Shown here one piece after another: positions 48,740-54,626 of a stretch of 54,626 nt of DNA. Source of the stretch: Lysinibacillus sp. FJAT-14745. GTDB lineage: Bacteria > Bacillota > Bacilli > Bacillales_A > Planococcaceae. The notes beneath the pieces were generated by a model. It ran no database searches. It was not told where the DNA came from and worked only from the letters and a program-made list of their open reading frames with translations. Both the position numbers and the translations under genes were made by a program. Position 1 is the stretch's first letter. The number at the start of each line of letters is the position of its first letter. The DNA is taken from positions 178,477-233,102 of the forward strand of contig NZ_LITM01000002.1 of NCBI RefSeq assembly GCF_001275675.1, given 5' to 3'.

Positions 48740-50337
48740 GCCTCTTCATCCTCTGCTTTATAAGGTATATATACCGCAAAATTCGTTCCCTTTCCCGGCT
48801 TGGAAGAAATGATTAGGTCCCCTTCTAGTCTTTCAATAGCCTGAGCTAACAGATATAGCCCGAACCCACGGTTATCTCCTTTCGTGGAGAAGCCTTTTTC
48901 TAATATTTTATTTTGCATTGCTTTCGTCATTCCTATCCCTGTATCTTTAACCTCGATTGTTAAAATATCCTCTGCGTAATCGAGCTTTAAGTCAACTTTT
49001 TTGATAGGACTGTCCGCTATTGCTTCCATTGCATTATTGACGAGATTTCCAATAATCGTTATCAGGTCCTGGGTGATTTCTTGGTTCACAGGCTGGGGAA
49101 GCTTATTGGAGCAATCAAATGATAGTGATGCACCTGATTCTCTTGCAAAGCTTTGCTTGCCAATCAAAAATCCGGCTAGAACTGGATCCTGGACATTCTC
49201 TGTTACAAAACCCAGTTCCGTTTCCCGGTGGTTAACCGTTTCACTCACATAGTTCGCAAGTGTATTATATTGCTCGGTACGGACAAGTCCAAGAATGACA
49301 TGCAGCTTATTCATGAATTCATGGGCATGGGCACGTAGGGCATCCGCATAATTGCGTACACCTGTGAGCTGTTCGGCCAATAACTGAACTTCTGTTTTAT
49401 CACGGAATGTAGCGATTGCTCCAACCGGCTGATTATTCACTATTACTGGTACCCTGTTTACCAAAATAGTAACCCCATGCAGATCCTGTTCCTGGTCCAG
49501 CTCAGTTCCTCCAGACTTCAAAATATGGGTTAAGCGGGTGCTAGGCAAATAATCTTCTATTTTGAGTCCCATTGGATTCCCTTCTAGACCGGCTTTTTTA
49601 AAAAGCTTTCGGGCTGCCCTGTTTACAAGGGTAATTTTTCCTTCTTGGTCAATGGCTATTATACCCTCACGGACAGATTGGAGCATAGAACTCCGCTCTT
49701 CAAGCAACCTGGCAATAGCGAACGGTTCGAGTCCCAAAAGGTTTTTTTTGATAACCCTGGCCAAGCCCACTGCACCTGTTATCCCGATAAGTATTCCGAT
49801 TAATGTCCCGATCACCATGCCCATCCGGCCTTTATGTACAGCCTTCGTTACGTTTTCCAAAGAAATCCCTACTGCAACTGCGCCGACTTGTTTTCCTTGT
49901 GAATTCTTTATTGGGGTAAATGCCCGCATGGAGGGGCCGAGAATACCCTTTGAGATGGATACATACTTTTTCCCTTGAAGGACTGGCCCTTCATCTCCTC
50001 CCTTAAATTTCCTTCCCACTTCACCTGGATCCGGGTGGGAAAGTCGGATTCCTTTCATATCCATAACGACAACGAAGTTAACATGCGTTAAATCTTTTAT
50101 TTGATTGGCAAAAGCTTGTACTTCTTTCGGATTTATTTCCCCTTCGAGAGACCCAATCACTTGCGGGCTAATGGAAACCATACTTGCAATATTGAGTGCC
50201 TTTTCTTTCTGTGTCTCTTCCACGCTAGAGGTAATTCTCTTACTAATTAGCAAATCGGTTATACCAAGTGACAAAGCAACGACAAAGCATACAAAAATAA
50301 TAATGATGACTTGTAAACTAAATCTGCCCTTTTTCAT
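48736..50337 (-). CDS. DcuS/CitA-type sensor histidine kinase
   Basis: 533 residues. Membrane helices at ~9-28 and ~172-192 frame an extracellular Cache/PDC domain that in relatives binds citrate, fumarate or malate. A cytoplasmic PAS domain (~215-315) follows. The phospho-acceptor helix LRAHAHEFMNKLHVILGLV is of the SpoOB-like citrate-kinase type, and the ATPase motifs are NLVNNAMEAI, DTGIGM and GFGLYLL. The start follows a GGAGGAGA site. In B. subtilis the MalK/MalR pair of this class responds to malate. Confidence 0.94.
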   Translation of the reverse strand: MKKGRFSLQVIIIIFVCFVVALSLGITDLLISKRITSSVEETQKEKALNIASMVSISPQVIGSLEGEINPKEVQAFANQIKDLTHVNFVVVMDMKGIRLSHPDPGEVGRKFKGGDEGPVLQGKKYVSISKGILGPSMRAFTPIKNSQGKQVGAVAVGISLENVTKAVHKGRMGMVIGTLIGILIGITGAVGLARVIKKNLLGLEPFAIARLLEERSSMLQSVREGIIAIDQEGKITLVNRAARKLFKKAGLEGNPMGLKIEDYLPSTRLTHILKSGGTELDQEQDLHGVTILVNRVPVIVNNQPVGAIATFRDKTEVQLLAEQLTGVRNYADALRAHAHEFMNKLHVILGLVRTEQYNTLANYVSETVNHRETELGFVTENVQDPVLAGFLIGKQSFARESGASLSFDCSNKLPQPVNQEITQDLITIIGNLVNNAMEAIADSPIKKVDLKLDYAEDILTIEVKDTGIGMTKAMQNKILEKGFSTKGDNRGFGLYLLAQAIERLEGDLIISSKPGKGTNFAVYIPYKAEDEEA

Positions 50338-50505
50338 AATCTCCTCCAGGTTATCTGTTTAAGTATAGTATGAATAAGGTTTATCCATTACATTCATAAA
50401 GACCACGAAGCTCTCTGGAAGAGCTTTGCAGTCTCTATATTAGATCATCTTATTAGTAAAATTGTCCCCGCCATGATTGAGGTAAGTAAGGAATCGTAAA
50501 GAAAT

Positions 50506-50542
50506 AAAGATGGAGTCAACGTAAAACTATTGCTCCATCTTT
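50506..50542. terminator. hairpin with T-run upstream of the kinase gene
   Basis: AAAGATGGAG and CTCCATCTTT arms; T-rich tails on both sides (TATTTTTTATT on the plus strand). It lies between the malic enzyme and kinase genes and separates their transcripts. Confidence 0.65.
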
Positions 50543-50640
50543 ATTTTTTATTCAATATTTAGGATCTGTTTTATTATGCAGGACTAGCTGTTTTTAGCTT
50601 ACCCATTGACTTCTATCTAAAACATTAAAAACCTCAGACA

Positions 50641-50727
50641 TTCAGTTTTTACTCCGCAACCGTACCGAGATTTGATCAACATATTTTAGCTGACTTTATG
50701 AGAGACGGCTATTTTGACCCTGTTTAA
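50641..50727 (+). pseudogene. fragment resembling the end of a MocR-type aminotransferase domain
   Basis: 29 codons read FSFYSATVPRFDQHILADFM then RDGYFDPV and stop. The pattern PRF-QHILADFM-GYF is like the C-terminal part of MocR-type regulators just before the ERHLNRMR motif, as in the full gene at 8012-9400 (TMAKFMEQGEWTRHIKRMR). No start or upstream domain is present. The similarity is short, so this is tentative. Confidence 0.35.
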
Positions 50728-50742
50728 TCTAGTTTATTATAA

Positions 50743-50809
50743 AAAAATGCCTGTAATTTCCTGGAATACCGAAAGTCCGATTAATTACCAGGAGTACAGG
50801 CATTTTATT
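50743..50809 (-). terminator. malic enzyme terminator
   Basis: AAAATGCCTGTA and TACAGGCATTTT arms with an inner TCCTGG/CCAGGA pair, 17 bp after the stop at 50826. Confidence 0.85.
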
Positions 50810-50825
50810 TAACTATTTAATATGC

Positions 50826-52535
50826 TTAGGAATTAATCTTTGTCCAAATACCTACACTCTTAATTTCTTTATACTCAGGTTTCCACATAGAATCTTCAAT
50901 AGCTTTTTCAACATCTTGAATATCTATTGTTGCAATTCCTTCTTGTATTGCAGCATGGACTACTTCAATGGCTACGTATTTTGAGACTTCATGAAGCTTT
51001 TCAATAGATGGCAGCAGGGATGCTCCAGGTTTACTTGTGTCTGACATTCTTGTAACCGCATAAGCAGCAGCTGCAAACATTCCTTTTGAGATCACTTCAG
51101 CTTTTGCAACAATCGCTCCCAAGCCTAGGCCCGGGAATATAAATGCGTTATTTGACTGCCCAATTTCATAAGAAACACCTTTGTATTCTACATTGGCAAA
51201 CGGGCTGCCGGTTGCAATTAGAGCCTTGCCATCGGTCCACTTAATCAGGTTTTCCGGCACTGCTTCAGTCAGTGCCGTAGGGTTGGACATAGGCAAGAAG
51301 ATGGGACGCTCTACGTGCTTGGCCATTTCTTCGACAATTTCCTTAGTGAACGCGCCGGCTTGTCCGGAAGTACCAATCAGGATGGTTGGCTTCACCCTTT
51401 GAACTACTTCCGATAATGAAATGATCCCTTCCTCATTCTTATCCCAGTCCTTAACTTCATCCATCTTTCTAGTATAAGGCTTCTGGAAGTACAGAACATC
51501 TGGTGTTTCATCTGTTAGTAGACCCCGATAGTCTACAGCCCAGAAACGATCACAGGCTTCATCTCTTGTCGACCCTTCTAGAACCATGGCATCAACCATT
51601 TGGTCTGCGCAACCGATGCCGGCAGCTCCTGGTCCAAAAACAACAATGCGCTGGTCCTTCAGGGATTCTCCTGTTACTTTCAAAGCAGACATAATAGCAG
51701 CAAGAGTAACAGCACCTGTCCCCTGGATGTCATCGTTGAAGGTAAGGATTTTGTCACCGTATTTGTCCAAGATTTTTCGCGCATTGACGTTGCCAAAGTC
51801 CTCCCAGTGAATGAGAACCTCTGGAAAGAACTTTCTTGCAGACTGAACGAATAAATCAATGAATTGATCATAACGATCACCGCGGACACGTGCGAATTTG
51901 TTTCCGATATACATAGGATCTGTAATCAAAGCCTGATTGTTCGTGCCAACATCCATCACGATTGGCAGAACACGGCTTGGATCAATACCAGCTGCAGCCG
52001 TGTACACGGCAAGTTTACCAATGGCAATATTAATACCACCTATCCCTTGGTCCCCAATACCAAGAATGCTTTCAGAGTCGGTTACGACGATTAAATCAAT
52101 ACCATTTTTTAGCTTTCCTAGATTATCAAATGCCTTTTCAATGCCCTCAGGATCCTCAATGGAAAGATATAAGCCACCTGGTCGGCTGTAGCTACGAGAG
52201 TATGACTGGATTGCATCACCTACAGTAGGAGTGTAGATGATAGGGAGCATTTCTGCTAGGTGTTCTTTCAATAGACGATAAAACAAGACAACATTGCGGT
52301 TATATAAATCATTAAGCAACCCGTTTTTGAACAGATTCGTCGTCCGCGTCGAAAATTGTTCATAGACCCTATTAACTTGTTCATCAAGGGTAAGTACTTG
52401 TGGCGGTAACAGACCTTCAAGTCCAAGGTCTTCCCTTTCCTCTTTCGTAAAAGCTGTTCCTTTATTCAAAAAAGGATTGGAGAGAACTTCTTTTCCTTTT
52501 ATTGTAGTTATAATAACATTATGAGGTACATTCAT
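50826..52535 (-). CDS. maeA: NAD-type malic enzyme
   Basis: 569 residues, the SfcA/MalS class. It decarboxylates malate to pyruvate with reduction of NAD(P). The N-terminal malic domain has [16 protein letters not shown] and the catalytic/metal region in [14 protein letters not shown] and [14 protein letters not shown]. The Rossmann domain has [16 protein letters not shown]. The start is the ATG after AGAAGGA, 15 codons inside the longest frame. Base composition by eye is richer in G+C than the flanking genes, as is the sensor/regulator pair, which suggests transfer of the block. Confidence 0.93.
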   Translation of the reverse strand: MNVPHNVIITTIKGKEVLSNPFLNKGTAFTKEEREDLGLEGLLPPQVLTLDEQVNRVYEQFSTRTTNLFKNGLLNDLYNRNVVLFYRLLKEHLAEMLPIIYTPTVGDAIQSYSRSYSRPGGLYLSIEDPEGIEKAFDNLGKLKNGIDLIVVTDSESILGIGDQGIGGINIAIGKLAVYTAAAGIDPSRVLPIVMDVGTNNQALITDPMYIGNKFARVRGDRYDQFIDLFVQSARKFFPEVLIHWEDFGNVNARKILDKYGDKILTFNDDIQGTGAVTLAAIMSALKVTGESLKDQRIVVFGPGAAGIGCADQMVDAMVLEGSTRDEACDRFWAVDYRGLLTDETPDVLYFQKPYTRKMDEVKDWDKNEEGIISLSEVVQRVKPTILIGTSGQAGAFTKEIVEEMAKHVERPIFLPMSNPTALTEAVPENLIKWTDGKALIATGSPFANVEYKGVSYEIGQSNNAFIFPGLGLGAIVAKAEVISKGMFAAAAYAVTRMSDTSKPGASLLPSIEKLHEVSKYVAIEVVHAAIQEGIATIDIQDVEKAIEDSMWKPEYKEIKSVGIWTKINS

Positions 52536-52615
52536 GGTGTTTCCTTCTTTCTTAAAATAGCTATTCCGACAATACCGCAACCAATTAACTTAATGACCCT
52601 TTTTTATAACTAAAC

Positions 52616-52644
52616 AAAGCAGACAGTGAAACCGCTGACTGCTT
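52616..52644 (-). terminator. kdgT terminator
   Basis: AAAGCAG-CAG and CTG-CTGCTTT arms around TGAAACCG. T-rich sequence is limited on the minus strand and better on the plus strand. Confidence 0.55.
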
Positions 52645-52724
52645 TGTCTTTGTTTTATTTTCAAATTGGCTTAAAAGCTTCAGCAGCATGATGGCCGGGA
52701 TAACCGTAGATTTTTACTTTATTG

Positions 52725-53693
52725 TCACGCTGCGCTTTCAATTGATTTTTTAGCTTTTTTCTTTTCGGACCTTTTAAATGCATAATTAACAACAATCGGA
52801 CAGAGTATTGCAGATATTACACATGCTGCTGCAACTTGTGCGGTAGCTCCTGGTGCTATGGAAGCTAAGGTTGGATCTGCTGCTGCAACAACAGCTGGTG
52901 TAGCTACAGCATTTCCTGCAGTTGATCCTGTTGCTAGACCAATTATAGGATTTTCTTTAAATAGTTTTAAAAGTAGGTAAGCTCCAATTCCAGTGAATGC
53001 AGCTATTAATCCTAGTAATATACCAGGACCCCCTGCTTTTATAATAGTTGAAAGATCCATCCCTGCCCCTAATGGGAATGAGAAGAATGGGATTAATAAT
53101 AATTTACTGCTTCCAAGGAACTTTCTCATATCAGAGTCAATATTCCCTAAAATCATTCCAATTACTATTGGAATTAATACTCCTATAAGTGTTTGAAAAG
53201 GAATTGAGGCAAGACCGGATGCACCTAATGCAACTAATGTGAAAAATGGACCATCTTTTAAAGAAAATACAGCATATGCGCCTACATCAGTTTCATCACC
53301 ATACGATGAAGCAAGAGATGCATATAATCCACCATTAGCATTTAATAATGCTGCAAGGATGGCTAATGGTGATAACCCTAGTATTCCGGCAGGCCCAAAA
53401 ATCATTGCTACAGTTATACCTATCCCAGCACCCACTATAAATTTTCCTGTTATTAATATCGCACCTTTTTTTATTGCCTTTGGTGCTAATTTGAAATTAA
53501 TTTGTGAACCAATTAAAAACATAAAACATGCCAAAATTGTTGATGATGCTTCTTTACTGAATAATGCTGTTGTAAAACTTCCAATTTTTAAAAATTGCGG
53601 AAAAAATGTGTTCGTTAATACCCCTAAAAAAAGTGGGACAACCATCATTCCACCTGGAATTTTATCAAGCGTTTTCTTAATTGGAATTTGCAT
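52725..53693 (-). CDS. kdgT: 2-keto-3-deoxygluconate permease
   Basis: 322 residues with about ten membrane helices. KdgT landmarks are MQIPIKKTLDKIPGGMMVVP at the N-terminus, NANGGLYASLASSYGDETDV in the middle and GLATGSTAGNAVATPAVVAA near the end. It imports 2-keto-3-deoxygluconate, a pectin breakdown intermediate, with protons. GGAGGGGT precedes the ATG. No KDG kinase or aldolase is in the window. A 17-bp palindrome ~150 bp upstream may be its operator. Confidence 0.92.
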   Translation of the reverse strand: MQIPIKKTLDKIPGGMMVVPLFLGVLTNTFFPQFLKIGSFTTALFSKEASSTILACFMFLIGSQINFKLAPKAIKKGAILITGKFIVGAGIGITVAMIFGPAGILGLSPLAILAALLNANGGLYASLASSYGDETDVGAYAVFSLKDGPFFTLVALGASGLASIPFQTLIGVLIPIVIGMILGNIDSDMRKFLGSSKLLLIPFFSFPLGAGMDLSTIIKAGGPGILLGLIAAFTGIGAYLLLKLFKENPIIGLATGSTAGNAVATPAVVAAADPTLASIAPGATAQVAAACVISAILCPIVVNYAFKRSEKKKAKKSIESAA

Positions 53694-53841
53694 TTTTACC
53701 CCTCCTAAAATAGTTTTATAACATCGAGTGAATCCATTATTTTACCGATTGCTCCGATAATTGCAGAAAGCGGTTCCAATTTTCTCGCATGTTATACTAT
53801 TTTTTTCTCCCTTTGTTTTGTTACCTGTCTATCATATTCGG

Positions 53842-53858
53842 ATGAAAATCGTTTTCAT
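53842..53858. promoter_or_regulatory. possible operator or cre-like site upstream of kdgT
   Basis: ATGAAAATCGTTTTCAT, a perfect palindrome around one central base. It is one base longer than the CcpA cre consensus (TGAAA-CG-TTTCA) and could equally bind a LacI-type regulator. A weaker similar core (GAAAACGTTTG) occurs at ~54008. Confidence 0.45.
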
Positions 53859-54360
53859 AGTTTATGAAAGTTAAATAATCCTTTTTGTAAATAAAAAAAG
53901 TAAGCGGCCTTTATCATTAATCATCGAATTTGCAAAATGGCACCTCCAGTAATCAAGGTAAGAACCATTGCATTTTTTAAAATTGACATAGTACTTTTTG
54001 TTAGTTAAGAAAACGTTTGGACAGGGAAAAAACAGGTTTTCAAAAGCAAGAAATAGCTTACGGGGTTTTTACTTGAGCACTTCCTTTATGTGGAATGCAG
54101 AAGATGAGATGAAAAAGCGGAGTACTTACACGACAACTTGCTGTAGTGAAAATGGTGTTGCCTATGCGATGAAGTAATTAATCTTGTAATAATTAACTTA
54201 GTACGATCTTTTATCTGCGTACGGAGCTTTCGGGCGTTTAATATTCTATTGAAAAACTTGTGAAAACTTAGCTTTTTATTGCTGGAAGAGTTACTAGATG
54301 TGTTCAAAAAGATTTCTTTGTATCTGATATTTTAAAAGTATCTTTCTAATACTAAAAAAA

Positions 54361-54395
54361 ACAATCCCCCGTATTATTGTGTAAGGAGGGATTGT
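54361..54395. terminator. hairpin, possible terminator
   Basis: ACAATCCC and GGGATTGT arms; A-rich on the left, so it would terminate minus-strand transcription. No gene is seen in the 53700-54550 region; the rest of it shows nothing recognisable. Confidence 0.5.
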
Positions 54396-54550
54396 CAAAT
54401 TCGACTTAGTATTTAAGATTTGAAAGCATTTTTTCTTATTTCCGGCTGAATAAATCTTTTCAAAGTGTGAGATTCTTAGATCTTTAAATACAGTATTCAC
54501 TAATAATTAAGAGGCATTAGAAAGTATAAAGTTTGAAAGAAAATCATCTC

Positions 54551-54626
54551 ATCAGGCGTGTTGATTAGGAAAAAATAAGTTTATTATTGAGCGATAAAAG
54601 GATTTTTTCGTTACCACTTTGCCAAT
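54551..54626. mobile_element. second copy of the MITE (end only)
   Basis: ATCAGGCGTGTTGATTAGG and the next ~57 bp equal the inverted right end of the 18389-18660 element with a single mismatch. The element continues past the end of the window. Confidence 0.92.

Noticed and set aside
52640..52740. Coding-like tail (IYGYPGHHAAEAFKPI) overlapping the end of kdgT in another frame
   Set aside because: It looks like the C-terminus of a lost gene, but without a start or known match it cannot be supported as a feature.
54088..54177. 29-residue peptide MWNAEDEMKKRSTY... with a Cys pair, possible modified peptide precursor
   Set aside because: No ribosome binding site, no modification or export genes near, and the surrounding DNA looks non-coding.

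Overview
The window looks like chromosomal DNA of a low-GC, Gram-positive, aerobic member of the Bacillales, most likely Lysinibacillus or a close relative. This rests on AT-rich coding, strong AGGAGG-type ribosome binding sites, many TTG starts, a T-box leader, a BirA-controlled bioY, ECF sigma/anti-sigma pairs, and several families of short intergenic repeats. No rRNA, tRNA, CRISPR array, prophage or intact transposase was found. Most gene starts below were chosen by ribosome binding site rather than by longest frame.

Layout. 0-7 kb: the end of a secreted-protein gene, an Fe-S PD-(D/E)XK nuclease with a TSUP exporter, a first ECF sigma/anti-sigma pair, a small operon with a helix-hairpin-helix protein, and a CPBP protease. 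7-12.6 kb: two acetyltransferases divergent from a MocR regulator, an ATPase/Eis-type acetyltransferase pair, and an EamA transporter behind a T-box (best specifier reading CTC, Leu). 13-17.5 kb: a Fur-controlled promoter and a 31-bp perfect hairpin ahead of fumC, then small hypothetical genes and a YdeI-like protein. 17.6-23.4 kb: a NUDIX gene fused by deletion to the start of a HAD gene, a 270-bp MITE, an XRE/membrane-protein pair, signal peptidase I, a broken TetR gene, an isochorismatase/GNAT pair and a secreted stalk-domain protein. 23.5-35 kb: a 12-unit 21-bp repeat array, a membrane GDPD, bioY with an amidohydrolase under BirA, two more ECF modules with matching auto-promoters, a TPR-GGDEF protein and a MerR gene with DUF4260. 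35-47 kb: a metallo-beta-lactamase-fold protein, an XRE regulator divergent from a FabF-like synthase, a two-component system with a lipoprotein, the DUF47-Pit phosphate system, a TSUP gene split by a 316-bp structured element, and nhaC. 47-54 kb: a malate block (malic enzyme, DcuS/DcuR-type sensor and regulator, and the eroded start of a second malic enzyme) followed by kdgT.

The most striking structural result is that four intergenic loci (6.3, 23.5, 34.6 and 42.3 kb) carry repeat arrays of different sequence but the same architecture: a conserved core every 21 bp, with two alternating spacers giving a 42-bp higher-order period. A second is a highly structured, apparently mobile 316-bp element that broke a TSUP exporter gene, with a short relative at 5.4 kb. 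A third is a Fur-box promoter followed by a long perfect hairpin upstream of fumC, which could be an iron-responsive leader or a small RNA.

Regulatory logic readable from the sequence: iron (Fur, fumC region), biotin (BirA, bioY operon), probably leucine (T-box, EamA transporter), envelope or other stress (three ECF modules, two with visible auto-promoters), malate (two-component system) and possibly fatty acids (MltR/MmyB-type regulator next to fabF).
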